DNA of 64,000 nucleotides from assembly GCF_019634775.1 (NCBI RefSeq), contig NZ_JAHCAS010000001.1, positions 1,426,001 through 1,490,000 on the forward strand. The letters run 5' to 3'. A program made the translations under genes and the position numbers. Origin of the DNA: Dokdonella sp. (GTDB lineage: Bacteria; Pseudomonadota; Gammaproteobacteria; Xanthomonadales; Rhodanobacteraceae). This document shows positions 1 to 8,448 of this stretch, piece after piece (position 1 is the first letter of the stretch; each line of letters begins with the position of its first letter). The notes beneath the pieces were generated by a model. It worked only from the letters and a program-made list of their open reading frames with translations, did not search any database and was not told the origin of the DNA.

Positions 1-2026
1 TCTGCGGCGCGATGACTGGATTGACGCTGCCCATGTCGGCGCGCATCGAATCCAGCTTGCGCAGGGCACGCAGGATGTCCTCGCCGTGGCCACCGACCGG
101 TGTGCCGTTCGCACCGCCGCCATCGACCGGGTGCCAGATCAGCACTTCCTTCTCACGCTGGCCGTGGCGGTCGATACGCCCGTTGCGCTGCTCCATCACG
201 TTGGGGTTGTAGGGAATCTCCAGGTGGATGAGCCGATTGCAGTGGTTCTGCAAGTCGATGCCTTCGGACGCCGCATCGGTGGCGAGCAGGATGCGCACGG
301 GCGAATCCTGCGGCGAGGCTTGGAACGCCGCCTTGATGGGTTCGCGCTCTTCTTGGGAGAGGCCACCGTGCAGCAGGCCGAGACGCTCGCCGCCGAAGCC
401 GTGGCTGGCGAGAATTTGATGCATCCACTGATGCGTAGTGCGGTATTCGGTGAACAGGATTACCCGGCGGTTGTTCCACTGGCCATCCGACTTGAGGTTG
501 GCCGTGAGCCAGTCGAGGATGGCCTTGGCCTTGGAGTCGGCCTGATTGCGGGCACGTTGCGCCCACGCGCGCAAATCGTCCAGCAGCGCCTGCTGCTCCG
601 CCGTCAGCGGCATTGAGCGGCGCGTGGCTTCCTCAATGGCTTCGGCTTGGGCGTTCTCGACTTCGCTGTCGTCGGCGTAGTCCTCGTCGGCCTTCAGGAT
701 GGCCTTGTGCAGGATGCGCTCGGCCATCGCGTCCGGCTTCGCGGGCCGGGCTTCGGACAGCGATGCGACGTGCTTTTCGAGCGTGGACGCGAACGCCGCT
801 GGCGACGAGAGCAGACGCTTCTTGAGGAGCCGGTTGACGAAGGCCGTGCCGAAGCCGTTGCCTGATTTCTCGGCGTCCTTTTCGCGGCTGGCGCAGTAGT
901 CGTCCAGCTTGCGATGAATCTCGCGCTCCTCCGCCGTGTACGGAACTTCGAGCGCCTGCAAGGTACGGCGGGCATACAAAGGGTTGCCCTGCGCATCGAC
1001 CAGATCGCTTTTCAGGCGACGGATCATCACCTGACTCAGGCGCTTCTCATCGGGGAGGATATTGCGCGCGAAACGCTGGTCGTCGAGCAGTTCCAGCAGC
1101 GAGGTGAACGACTCGGTGTAGCCGTTGTGCGGCGTTGCGGTCAGGAACAGGCGATGCTGGAAGTGCGGCCCGATGGCGCGGACGAAGCGTGTGCGCTGGC
1201 TCTCCAGCGCGTAGTGCGCGCCTGCGGCGGGCGCGACGTTGTGGGCTTCGTCCACGACCAGCAGGTCGAACTTGCGCAGATGGCCGACGTGCGGTGGAAT
1301 CACGTCGCGCATGGCGCGCAAGCCCTCGCCGCTCTTGGCCCAATCCATCGACGTGATGAGGCGCGGATGCGACGTCCACGGGTTGGCGTGGATGCCGCGC
1401 TCGCGCCGCAGTCGCTTGATGTAGTCGGTATCGACCACGCGGAAGTCGAGGCCGAACTTCTCCAGCATCTCGACGCGCCACTTCTCCTGAAGCGACGCGG
1501 GGCAGACGATCAGGACGGCGCGCGCGCGATGCCGCAGCAGCAGTTCCTGAATGACCAGACCGGCTTCGATGGTTTTGCCGAGGCCGACGTCGTCGGCAAT
1601 GAGCAGGTTGACGCGCGCCATGTCGATGGCGCGCACCAGGGGATCGAGTTGGAAGTCCTCGATGCTGACGCCGCTACGGAACGGGGCTTGGAGAAATCCA
1701 CGATCGGCATTGGTGGCCGCACCCCACCGCACGGCATCGAGGAAAGCGTCGAGCGTATCGGAGTCGTCCTGCCCTGTGACCGAAGGCAGGCCAGCTCGCT
1801 CGATGACCTGAGCGCCCGGCTCGATCTCCCAGACGACTTGCAGTTCTTCGCCGAGACCGTCCTCGTCGATCGACGACAACGTCAGGCAGTGTTGAGGCGT
1901 ACCGGTATCGAGTCCGGCGGCATTGACGTCCGCCACCACCCACTGACGGCGGCGCACTTCGACGAGTTGCCCTGGCTCGGGGCGAGCGCGATATGTCTGA
2001 GGTTGCTGTTCGCTTGCGATGTCCAT
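1..2026 (-). CDS. SNF2-family helicase, DrmD-like (C-terminus beyond window)
   Basis: This is a superfamily 2 DNA helicase/translocase; 675 residues are visible and the frame is still open at the left edge. An N-terminal segment of about 135 residues contains 'GQLVEVRRRQWVV'. It is followed by Walker A DVGLGKT (about residues 146-152), the DEAH box VVDEAH, motif III LTATPHNG, and a second RecA domain with ATDAASEGIDLQ and the Q/R-rich motif NGRIDRHGQ. The N-terminal lead-in and core order resemble the DISARM helicase DrmD as I remember it, which is a family-level inference. The ATG at 2026 has AGGAAG upstream and lies 20 bases after the vsr remnant, in line with the methyltransferase, so the three were probably one defence operon. 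Another SNF2 helicase of a restriction-like system is the alternative. Confidence 0.8.
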   Translation of the reverse strand, partial: MDIASEQQPQTYRARPEPGQLVEVRRRQWVVADVNAAGLDTGTPQHCLTLSSIDEDGLGEELQVVWEIEPGAQVIERAGLPSVTGQDDSDTLDAFLDAVRWGAATNADRGFLQAPFRSGVSIEDFQLDPLVRAIDMARVNLLIADDVGLGKTIEAGLVIQELLLRHRARAVLIVCPASLQEKWRVEMLEKFGLDFRVVDTDYIKRLRRERGIHANPWTSHPRLITSMDWAKSGEGLRAMRDVIPPHVGHLRKFDLLVVDEAHNVAPAAGAHYALESQRTRFVRAIGPHFQHRLFLTATPHNGYTESFTSLLELLDDQRFARNILPDEKRLSQVMIRRLKSDLVDAQGNPLYARRTLQALEVPYTAEEREIHRKLDDYCASREKDAEKSGNGFGTAFVNRLLKKRLLSSPAAFASTLEKHVASLSEARPAKPDAMAERILHKAILKADEDYADDSEVENAQAEAIEEATRRSMPLTAEQQALLDDLRAWAQRARNQADSKAKAILDWLTANLKSDGQWNNRRVILFTEYRTTHQWMHQILASHGFGGERLGLLHGGLSQEEREPIKAAFQASPQDSPVRILLATDAASEGIDLQNHCNRLIHLEIPYNPNVMEQRNGRIDRHGQREKEVLIWHPVDGGGANGTPVGGHGEDILRALRKLDSMRADMGSVNPVIAPQ

Positions 2027-2045
2027 GCGGTGGTCATCTTCCTTT

Positions 2046-2479
2046 TCAGTTCTTCGCGTCGACCTTGGCGACCACGCTGGCGACCGTCGCGGCGGCCTTG
2101 GCTGGCGACTCGTGCAACCAGAAGCGCAGCGCCGTCCAACCGGCGGCCTCAAGCCGCGCGTTTGTGTCCGCGTCCCGCTGGCGGTTGGTCTCGATCTTCT
2201 GCCTCCAGAACTCCGCGTTTCGCTTTACGTAGCATGTTCTGGGCAACCGTGCCAGAAGCAGCCATCGACGAAGACGGCGATCTTGCGACCGGGCAACGCC
2301 ACGTCCGCGACGCGGCGCGGTTTCTTCAGCACCTCGTAGCCGACCCGGTAGCGCAGGCCGATGCGATACATCTCCCGCCGTAGCGCCCGCCCTGCGTTCG
2401 TACCCGTCTGCCTGACCTTCGCCATGCGGTGACTGGCATGGGATGGCGAAGGTAGAGGGCTAGGCAACGGGCGCTCCAC
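2046..2479 (-). pseudogene. vsr: Very-short-patch-repair endonuclease (Vsr), frameshifted
   Basis: Vsr nicks DNA beside T:G mismatches produced by deamination of 5-methylcytosine and usually accompanies a C5 methyltransferase. The first frame (2479 to 2225) has the family N-terminus MAKVRQTGTNAG..LRR..YRIGLRYRV and the signature VFVDGCFWHGCPEHAT, then stops. The rest of the domain, KRNAEFWRQKIETNRQRD..LEAAGWTALRFWLHE, continues in another frame down to 2046, with the shift near 2225-2245. One inserted or lost base explains it. It starts 10 bases after the methyltransferase stop. Either the gene is dead or the assembly has an indel. The family assignment is firm; loss of function is inferred. 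Confidence 0.85.
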
Positions 2480-2488
2480 GTCAGCCCA

Positions 2489-3535
2489 TCACCGTGCGAC
2501 CAGGGCGAGGTGCCGATTGATGCTGCGGGCGATGGCGCGACCGAGATCGACGGGCACCGCGTTGCCGATGAGCCGTCCGAGTACCTTGAAGCTGACCTCA
2601 CCACGCTTCGGGATGAATTTGTAGTCACGCGGAAAGCTCTGCAAGATCGCCGCTTCACGCAGCGAGATGGCCCGATCCTGCTCGGGGTGGCCAAAGCGGC
2701 CATTGCCGAATCCAAAGCACTGGGTCGTCATCGTCGGCGCGGGCTTGTCCCACTCCATGCGTCCATAGACGCCCGGATAAGTGCGCCCGCTGTCTGCGCG
2801 GTGGCAATCGGCGACGAGGTTCTTCGGCCAATCGCGCCAAGTGCCGCCGGGTTTGGACGCCTTGATCCGCTTGAGATTCGTTTCGGAGAGCGTCGAGGTG
2901 ACGTGCAGTTTGTCCTTGGGAGCGGATTCACCGGCGCTGAGATGACGCAGGCGACCGATGGCTTGCTTCACCGTCTTGGGTTTCTTGCGCGTCGGCTCGA
3001 TCATCTCGATCTTGCCGTGCTTGGATGCCAACAACACCATCCGACGTCGCATCTGCGGGACGCCATAGAGGGAACTATCGACGACGTCGTGCCAGACCTC
3101 GTAGCCGAGCCGTTTCAGCGTATCCACGAAATCGTGAAAGACCTCGTGCTTGGCGACGGTTGGCACGTTCTCCATCGTGATCACATCGGGATTGGCGCCC
3201 TTCGCGAGGCGAGCGAACTCGTACAGGAGACCCCACTTGCCATCTTTAGCGTTTAGTTCGTAGCGCTGCGCGTAGGTCGAGAAGGGTTGGCATGGCGCGC
3301 AACCAGCTAATACAGTGATTTCTGCGCCGGAAAACATTCCTTTAAGTTCTCGGGCAGAAAATCTTCTGATGTCGCGCTCAATGAACTTGGCCTTCGCGTT
3401 GTTCTGTTCGTAAGGAAATCGACAAGCGGGATCAAGATCAATTCCCGCGACGACGTTAAGCCCCTCCAGGATAAATCCATGCGTAAGTCCACCTGCTCCG
3501 CAAAATAGATCAATGCATGCAATAGTGTTCTTCAT
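2489..3535 (-). CDS. DNA (cytosine-5-)-methyltransferase
   Basis: The 348-residue enzyme transfers a methyl group from AdoMet to C5 of cytosine in a specific site. Motifs occur in canonical order: motif I DLFCGAGG (about residues 9-16), motif IV with the catalytic Cys in GCAPCQPFS, motif VI MENVP, motif VIII QMRRRM, a target-recognition region around residues 190-260, then motif IX and motif X IGNAVP near the C-terminus. Length is normal for a single-domain Dcm/HhaI-type enzyme. It heads a same-strand run with vsr and the DrmD-like helicase. The target site cannot be read from sequence. No restriction endonuclease gene is visible here, so it belongs either to a DISARM-like locus continuing leftward or to an orphan methylase-vsr pair. 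Confidence 0.93.
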   Translation of the reverse strand: MKNTIACIDLFCGAGGLTHGFILEGLNVVAGIDLDPACRFPYEQNNAKAKFIERDIRRFSARELKGMFSGAEITVLAGCAPCQPFSTYAQRYELNAKDGKWGLLYEFARLAKGANPDVITMENVPTVAKHEVFHDFVDTLKRLGYEVWHDVVDSSLYGVPQMRRRMVLLASKHGKIEMIEPTRKKPKTVKQAIGRLRHLSAGESAPKDKLHVTSTLSETNLKRIKASKPGGTWRDWPKNLVADCHRADSGRTYPGVYGRMEWDKPAPTMTTQCFGFGNGRFGHPEQDRAISLREAAILQSFPRDYKFIPKRGEVSFKVLGRLIGNAVPVDLGRAIARSINRHLALVAR

Positions 3536-3939
3536 TAAACGTCCACATGTCTACAGAAGTTGTAGCACTCACTTCATGTCATCATCAATCTTCGAGCATC
3601 AAATCTTGGCTAAGATTGATCTCAAAATGTGAGTTGACACGGCTTAGCCAATTCTGGGCGAAAGGTCGATTAAAAGCCAATTCGAGCTTGGTCGAATTCC
3701 TCGGCGCATGGGTGCTGTGAGGTCGGTCGTTCCTTTCCAGTCGAACCCGAGCCATATCGCTTCGGAGAGAACGTTGATTGGGAGCTGAGAAGAACGCCAA
3801 ACCGGTACTCCTGCGGATTGGCTTTCCATCCTGATGCTGGATGACATAGGTGCTGGGAGTCGTCATTGCCCAATGCAAACCGAACATGTTTCATTCCCCG
3901 TTTACCGTCTCTAACACCGACCGAGTTGATGGATTGATC
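3536..3939 (+). other. Intergenic stretch without a supported gene
   Basis: This stretch is visibly lower in GC than its surroundings. A minus-strand open frame of about 100 codons (3585-3887) has no motif I recognise and no convincing ribosome-binding site. It probably holds the promoter region of the methyltransferase and scar sequence from insertion-sequence activity. Confidence 0.4.
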
Positions 3940-4118
3940 CTGCCCCCGTTTCACGGACACCCGCCTAAGCGACGTTTGCCTTCTCGAACTGCTCCGGACT
4001 GAGATAGCCAAGAGTCGAGTGCAGGCGGTTTCGATTGTAGTCAACCTCGATGTACTCGAACACGTGCGCACGCGCCTGCTCGCGCGTGGCGAAGCGTTCG
4101 CCGTGGATCGCCTTGATC
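3940..4118 (-). mobile_element. Truncated second copy of the IS3-family element
   Basis: About 178 bases repeat, with only a few mismatches, the terminus of the adjacent complete element: the inverted-repeat end with TTTCACGGACACCCG, the orfB stop and the last ~45 codons of orfB. The match ends where the complete copy begins, so two copies sit head to tail with the left one cut to its orfB end. This suggests nested insertion followed by deletion, or recombination between copies. Confidence 0.8.
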
Positions 4119-4143
4119 TTGCCCCCGTTTCACGGACACCCGC

Positions 4144-4989
4144 CTAAGCAGCGTTTGCCTGCTCGAACTGCTCCGGACTGAGATAGCCAAGAGTTGAGTG
4201 CAGGCGGTTTCGATTGTAGTCAACCTCGATGTACTCGAACACGTGCGCACGCGCCTGCTCGCGCGTGGCGAAGCGTTCGCCGTGGATCGCCTCGACCTTG
4301 AGGCTGTGGTTCCAGCTTTCCATCGCCGCGTTGTCGTAGCAGTTGCCCTTGGCGCTCATGCTGGCGATCAGGCCATGCTGGTCGAGGAGGTCGCGGTGCT
4401 CGTGCGAGCAGTACTGGCTGCCGCGATCGGTGTGCATGAGGACGCCGCGCGGCATCCTGCGGTTGAACAGCGCCATGCGCAGCGCGTCGCACACCAGCGA
4501 GGCCGGCATGCGATCGCCCATCGACCAGCCCACGATCCGACGCGAGTACAGGTCCATCACCACCGCCAGGTACAGCCAGCCTTCGTCCGTTCCGATGAAC
4601 GTGATGTCGCCCACCCATGCCTGATTGGCCCGCTCCACCGTGAAGTTCTGCTGCAGCCGGTTCTCCGCCACCGGCAGCGCGTGGTTCGAGTTCGTCGTCG
4701 CCGTGAACTTCCGCGCGGCCTTGGCACGCAGGCCCTGACGACGCAGGCTCATCGCCACCTGCCGACGTCCTCGATGCAGGTGACGCGACAGCCGCGGCGA
4801 ACCGGCGCGGCCCTTGTGGGCCTTGAACTCCGCTTCCGCCTGCGCATCCAGCGCGGCTCGCGCCTGTGCCCGCTTCGATGCGCCCCGCTTGCGCCAGTCG
4901 TAGTACCCGCTCGCCGACACCGACAGCACCCGGCACATCAACCGCACCGCGAACTCGCCCTCGTGTTCCCTCATCGTTGCGTACTTCAC
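4144..4989 (-). CDS. IS3-family transposase OrfB (DDE integrase domain)
   Basis: This 281-residue catalytic subunit cuts and joins element ends. An N-terminal HTH_21-like part (residues 1-95, with SASGYYDW) precedes an rve integrase core. The acidic triad is visible as D in [10 protein letters not shown] in [10 protein letters not shown] and E in [12 protein letters not shown]. The C-terminal [15 protein letters not shown] is typical of IS3 transposases. The GTG start at 4989 overlaps the orfA stop (GTGA). In this family OrfB is often made as an OrfAB fusion by -1 frameshifting, and an A-rich run (CTAAAAATG) lies near the end of orfA. All catalytic residues are present, so the copy may be active. 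Confidence 0.93.
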   Translation of the reverse strand: MKYATMREHEGEFAVRLMCRVLSVSASGYYDWRKRGASKRAQARAALDAQAEAEFKAHKGRAGSPRLSRHLHRGRRQVAMSLRRQGLRAKAARKFTATTNSNHALPVAENRLQQNFTVERANQAWVGDITFIGTDEGWLYLAVVMDLYSRRIVGWSMGDRMPASLVCDALRMALFNRRMPRGVLMHTDRGSQYCSHEHRDLLDQHGLIASMSAKGNCYDNAAMESWNHSLKVEAIHGERFATREQARAHVFEYIEVDYNRNRLHSTLGYLSPEQFEQANAA

Positions 4990-5285
4990 TTCGGCTGCTT
5001 CGCGAAGTACGCCGCCGCCATTTTTAGGAAGGCGTTCTCCTCTTCCACCCGCGCCAGCTCACGCCGCAGCCGCGCCAGCTCTGACTGCTGCAGCCGCTGC
5101 GCTTCGTCGTTCTGGCCCTGCTGCTGCGCCTTGGATCGCCACGCGTACAGCTGCGCCGGCGCCAGGCCCGGCTCCTGCGCCGCCGCCGGCACCCCGTCCT
5201 TCACCGCCCTCAGCAATGCCTGCTGCTTGAACTCCGCGCTGAAGCGCGACCGCCGCGCCTTCCGTCCTGCCGTCTTCGTTGCCAT
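4986..5285 (-). CDS. IS3-family transposase OrfA
   Basis: This 99-residue DNA-binding subunit would recognise the element's inverted repeats. It has a basic N-terminus ([16 protein letters not shown]) starting an HTH_Tnp_1 fold, [12 protein letters not shown] as the recognition part, and a C-terminal leucine-zipper-like coiled coil ([19 protein letters not shown]) for dimerisation. It overlaps orfB by four bases and starts about 60 bases inside the right end of the element. Confidence 0.9.
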   Translation of the reverse strand: MATKTAGRKARRSRFSAEFKQQALLRAVKDGVPAAAQEPGLAPAQLYAWRSKAQQQGQNDEAQRLQQSELARLRRELARVEEENAFLKMAAAYFAKQPK

Positions 5286-5353
5286 GATGTCCGCCTCGGT
5301 TTGCGATAGTGAATCGCTTAACCGGGTGTCCGTCGAGCGGGAGCAAGATCAGA

Positions 5354-5638
5354 TCAGCATTCGTATGGAGGTGCGCGCCCAGCCAGCAAAGCTTCGACTT
5401 TCAGGACACGTCCCATCGCCAAGGCCTGAATCGGCGATTGTCCCAATGCATTGTTCCATTCCGTCAGGAATTCGCCTAGCCGTTGGTGGTGGAACGGTCC
5501 ACCAGCGGGTCCGGCACTGAAAGCGCGCGCCGAGAGTTCGTACAGATCGGGATAGAGTTGCCGGAGAGTTTCGATCGCGAGCGAACGGGCTTGCATCACC
5601 GCGCGTACGACGGTGTTCATGTCGGATGTTGTGTCCAT
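5354..5638 (-). CDS. Small island protein of unknown function
   Basis: I do not recognise this 94-residue soluble protein. It begins MDTTSDMNTVVRAVMQARS and is predicted mostly helical, with LRQLYPDLYELSARAF in the middle. It has no signal peptide or membrane segment. The ATG at 5638 is chosen because AGGA lies about 6-9 bases upstream; a longer frame would start at 5791 without such a site. It follows the HD-domain gene on the same strand, 240 bases on. The IS3-family element ends eight bases beyond its stop codon. Confidence 0.6.
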   Translation of the reverse strand: MDTTSDMNTVVRAVMQARSLAIETLRQLYPDLYELSARAFSAGPAGGPFHHQRLGEFLTEWNNALGQSPIQALAMGRVLKVEALLAGRAPPYEC

Positions 5639-5878
5639 GGGATCGTCCTGTTGGGGGCTCGAAATGTGAATGCGCTGTCTGCGTTGGCATGTGCACTTAG
5701 CCGACCGAATGGAACTCGCGCCCTCGGAGCAGACGGGCATATGCCGATCCGCGCTCTTGGACATCAGGACCGTACACCTTGCCCTTCTCATGGATTGCGA
5801 CGCATGACGTTGGTGTGTGGCCGCCGATGGATGACAGCTGGGCGAGTAGAGCGGGACTACCGAGGGAGGGCTTGATGT

Positions 5879-6769
5879 TTACGGCGTCCGAACCGGTGCA
5901 TTCGCTTCGTACGGATTGAGGGGGGCGCGGTCCGGGCTGCTCGGCGACCACGGCCGGTGCGGGTGGCGATTTCGCGAGCGCAGGTCGCGTTCAGCGCTGG
6001 ACTGATCGAAGGCGCGCACCAGGCTTGCGACAGCCATGAGCGGCTTGCCGCCCAGGTGCTTCCATTGCCCTGACAACAGCGAGCGCATCGCGACGGCGCC
6101 GTCAGGCCAGCGCTTAGCCAGCCGTTCCAGCGCAGGATGCAGTTGGGCCAGGCCGACCAGCTCGTGCCCCATGGGGTGCATGTGCGATGTGTCCGGGGCG
6201 TAGCACCAGAGCTTGCCCACATCGTGCAGCAGGGCAAATGCGATTCCTACGTCGCGCTCCAGGTTGCTCAGGCGCGGGGTATCGCGGACGTTTTCAGCCA
6301 TCTCGATGGAGTGCTGTGCGAGCCCGCCAGGGAACGCGTGGTGATGCGCGCGCGACGCCGGACAGGTCCAGAAATCGTGGTACACCGATGACATGGAGAA
6401 GACGTCACTGAGGAAGCGGCGCAGGGGATTGGTTTTACAGGCATCCACGACTTCCCGGCACCGTTCCACGATGTCGCTGGGTTGGCCAAATGCATCGGGG
6501 ATGAGCTCGAACACGTCCATGTCCGGGTCCGGCGTAATCCGTGTCACCACATGCGTGGTGCCGTTTCGAGTGTCCAACGGCAGCGCGCGAACTTCCGCCT
6601 TGAGCACGCGATCCGGATGCGCCGGCAGTGGCGGCAGCCAGGACACAGCATCGATCTGTTCGTACTCGTGCAGCAGGCGGACGTGATGCACGCCGGTCTC
6701 GAACGTGGCCACATGCGTGACGACGGCACGGATGAGGATGGTGTGGATGTCAGGAATCGAGGTTTCCAT
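5879..6769 (-). CDS. HD-domain protein (TraI/MobH- or YhaM-like)
   Basis: This 296-residue protein has a central metal-dependent HD domain. Visible ligands are HHHAFPGGLAQHS (about residues 142-154) and the HD doublet in ALLHDVGKLW, with a further His-rich part around HMHPMGHE. The N-terminal ~100 residues precede 'NPLRRFLSDVFSMSSVYHDFWTCPAS', a segment seen in HD proteins annotated as TraI-type relaxase-associated or YhaM-type 3'-5' exoribonuclease proteins. The C-terminus is basic and Pro-rich. It starts 15 bases after the integrase stop, so it is probably cotranscribed with xis and int. The substrate is unknown; nucleic-acid or nucleotide phosphohydrolysis is the family-level guess. Confidence 0.75.
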   Translation of the reverse strand: METSIPDIHTILIRAVVTHVATFETGVHHVRLLHEYEQIDAVSWLPPLPAHPDRVLKAEVRALPLDTRNGTTHVVTRITPDPDMDVFELIPDAFGQPSDIVERCREVVDACKTNPLRRFLSDVFSMSSVYHDFWTCPASRAHHHAFPGGLAQHSIEMAENVRDTPRLSNLERDVGIAFALLHDVGKLWCYAPDTSHMHPMGHELVGLAQLHPALERLAKRWPDGAVAMRSLLSGQWKHLGGKPLMAVASLVRAFDQSSAERDLRSRNRHPHRPWSPSSPDRAPLNPYEANAPVRTP

Positions 6770-6784
6770 GGCGCACTCCGTGGT

Positions 6785-8092
6785 TCAGTTGGAGGGTGTG
6801 GCTAGCAACTGGCGCAGGGCCGCGCGCAGTTCCTTGGCGGACATCGCCGATACCTGTTCGGGCGTGATGGGTGTTGCTGCTTCGGTTTGCGATTGACTGC
6901 GGGAGTTCAGGAAGCCGGTGATCGCCAACCCGTCCTGGCGCGTGAGGTTGGGTACGAACCGCGAGTACACCGTGAACAGCATCTGGGTGTTCGCGTGTCC
7001 CATTAGCTTGGCAATCCACTCCGGGTTTTCGCCTGCGGCCAGCATCAGCGTCGCGGTGGTGTGGCGCGTCTGGTAGGGACGCCGCTTTTCGACGTCGAGG
7101 TATCTCAGCAGCGGATACCAGATTCGGTTCGCGAAGTTGTGCGCATCGATCGGTGCGCCATCCCGCGAGCAAAAGACGAACTCGCTGTCCGGATGGCGCG
7201 TGCTCCATTGCGCATCCAGTGCCTCGCGCACGATGGGCAACATCGGGATGTCGCGCAGCGAGGTTTCGGTCTTCGCGTTCTCCTCCAGCTCACCGGCGGA
7301 GAAGACCTCGCGTACCAGGATCAAGCCCCGTTCGAAGTCCACGTTTTTCCATTTGAGCCCGTTGATCTCACCCGTCCGCATGCCGGTGAAGAAGCGCACG
7401 GTGATGTAGTTGCGATAATCGGCGCGGATCGTGGTGCGAATGCGCTCCACCTCGTCCATCGCGAAGGGTTGCACCTCGGATTTCTTGCCCTTCAGCCGCT
7501 TGATGCCCTTGAACGCATCCGGCAGGTCGAAACGATCGGCGGCCTCGGCCATCATCTGGCGCAGGATGACCATGACCTTGTTGATGGTGGCCGAGGAGAG
7601 CGTCTTGTTGCCGCGACCCGGAAGGTCCGCCAGCCGTGCACGAAACGAGAGCACCTCGGCCTTGGTGATCTGATCGAGGGGCCTTGGTCCGAAGTTCGGA
7701 AGCAAGTGCCTGTCGAAGATCACATCCACGGCGATCCGATGCAGGCGCCTCCACTGGGGCGCCATCTCAGCACGCCACGTTGCGGAAAACTCGCCAAAGA
7801 GCGGCACGTTGGCTGCGGTGTGTGCCGATGGCAGGCGCATCGAGCGGGCGGGAACGCTCAAAGCGCCATTCGACGACTCGAACCGTGCAGCGCGCGGGCT
7901 GGCGGGGAAGGTGGCCGCGTAGTCGAAGGTCCCTTGGCGGATTTCCTTCTCGATTCGATTCAAGAGGGCCTGAACCGAGCGTCGATTCGCGGCCGTATCC
8001 TCAAGTGCGGTTTGCTCCCTGCAGCGCACGCCCCGATAGAAGAAATCCAGGTAGAGCGTCCCCGTCTCGGGGCGAGTGCGGACCTTAGCCAT
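6785..8092 (-). CDS. Tyrosine-type site-specific recombinase (island integrase)
   Basis: This 435-residue integrase would excise and insert the island. It has an N-terminal arm-type DNA-binding part (MAKVRTRPETGTLYLDFFYRGVRCREQT), a core-binding SAM-like region (about residues 110-190) and a C-terminal catalytic domain. Catalytic residues are visible as Arg in FFTGMRTGEI, the QTRHTTAT box, MGHAN and the nucleophile Tyr in LFTVYSRF. The canonical HxxR His is replaced in YQTRHT, as in some family members. The start overlaps the excisionase-like gene by eight bases. The tRNA-Met at 13157-13233 is the obvious candidate attachment site. Confidence 0.93.
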   Translation of the reverse strand: MAKVRTRPETGTLYLDFFYRGVRCREQTALEDTAANRRSVQALLNRIEKEIRQGTFDYAATFPASPRAARFESSNGALSVPARSMRLPSAHTAANVPLFGEFSATWRAEMAPQWRRLHRIAVDVIFDRHLLPNFGPRPLDQITKAEVLSFRARLADLPGRGNKTLSSATINKVMVILRQMMAEAADRFDLPDAFKGIKRLKGKKSEVQPFAMDEVERIRTTIRADYRNYITVRFFTGMRTGEINGLKWKNVDFERGLILVREVFSAGELEENAKTETSLRDIPMLPIVREALDAQWSTRHPDSEFVFCSRDGAPIDAHNFANRIWYPLLRYLDVEKRRPYQTRHTTATLMLAAGENPEWIAKLMGHANTQMLFTVYSRFVPNLTRQDGLAITGFLNSRSQSQTEAATPITPEQVSAMSAKELRAALRQLLATPSN

Positions 8093-8339
8093 GGGCCACC
8101 CGACCGTTGGCCATTGGGATGGAAGTTGCGTGCATCACTTCGTTCGGAGCCATCCGGGCAGAAGCGCTGCCGATGTCGCGTTGTATCGCCTCCCAGATGA
8201 AGAGCAGCTTCCGCCCGCCGAACGGACGGATGTAGTGGACCCCCTCCAGCAGCACAGCGTCCTTCAGGCGCGTCCGAATCGTTCTTGCGTCGTAGTGGAT
8301 CAAGCTGGCGAGTTGATCCGTAGTCAGGTATGTTTCCAC
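8085..8339 (-). CDS. Excisionase-like helix-turn-helix protein
   Basis: This 84-residue protein has an AlpA/Xis-type winged helix: YLTTDQLASLIHYDARTIRTRLKDAVLLEGVHYIRPFGGRKLLF. Such proteins bend attachment-site DNA and bias the partner integrase toward excision. Its 3' end overlaps the start of the integrase, fitting a coupled xis-int operon. The upstream region shared with the divergent regulator holds the repeated operator-like palindromes, so the operon is probably repressed by that regulator. Confidence 0.75.
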   Translation of the reverse strand: METYLTTDQLASLIHYDARTIRTRLKDAVLLEGVHYIRPFGGRKLLFIWEAIQRDIGSASARMAPNEVMHATSIPMANGRVAHG

Positions 8340-8369
8340 GTGCGCCTCCGTTGTTTCTGATCGACGTAC

Positions 8370-8448
8370 GTCGCGTATAGGCGACGCTTGTTGTCGATAA
8401 TAGGCGACTAACGGCGCTTGTCAACAGCTTATGTCGCGTATTGGCGAC
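8370..8448. promoter_or_regulatory. Three operator-like palindromes GTCGC-N6-GCGAC
   Basis: Three 16-bp sites occur in the divergent promoter region: GTCGCGTATAGGCGAC (8370-8385), GTCGATAATAGGCGAC (8393-8408) and GTCGCGTATTGGCGAC (8433-8448). Sites 1 and 3 have perfect GTCGC/GCGAC arms. Site 3 begins at the third base of the regulator's ATG, inside its first codons. The arrangement suggests autorepression and control of xis-int by the adjacent HTH protein. Confidence 0.7.

Larger units (their letters stand above)
4119..5346 (-). mobile_element. IS3-family insertion sequence
   Basis: The element is about 1.23 kb with two overlapping minus-strand frames. Its ends are imperfect inverted repeats: the left end reads TTGCCCCCGTTTCACGGACA and the reverse complement of the right end reads TTGCTCCCGCTCGACGGACA. 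GATC flanks both sides (4115-4118 and 5347-5350), a possible 4-bp target duplication. It lies immediately downstream of the small gene ending at 5354. Confidence 0.85.

Noticed and set aside
3585..3887. A 100-codon minus-strand frame next to the methyltransferase
   Set aside because: No recognised motif, no clear ribosome-binding site, and overlapping alternative frames of similar length; left as intergenic.
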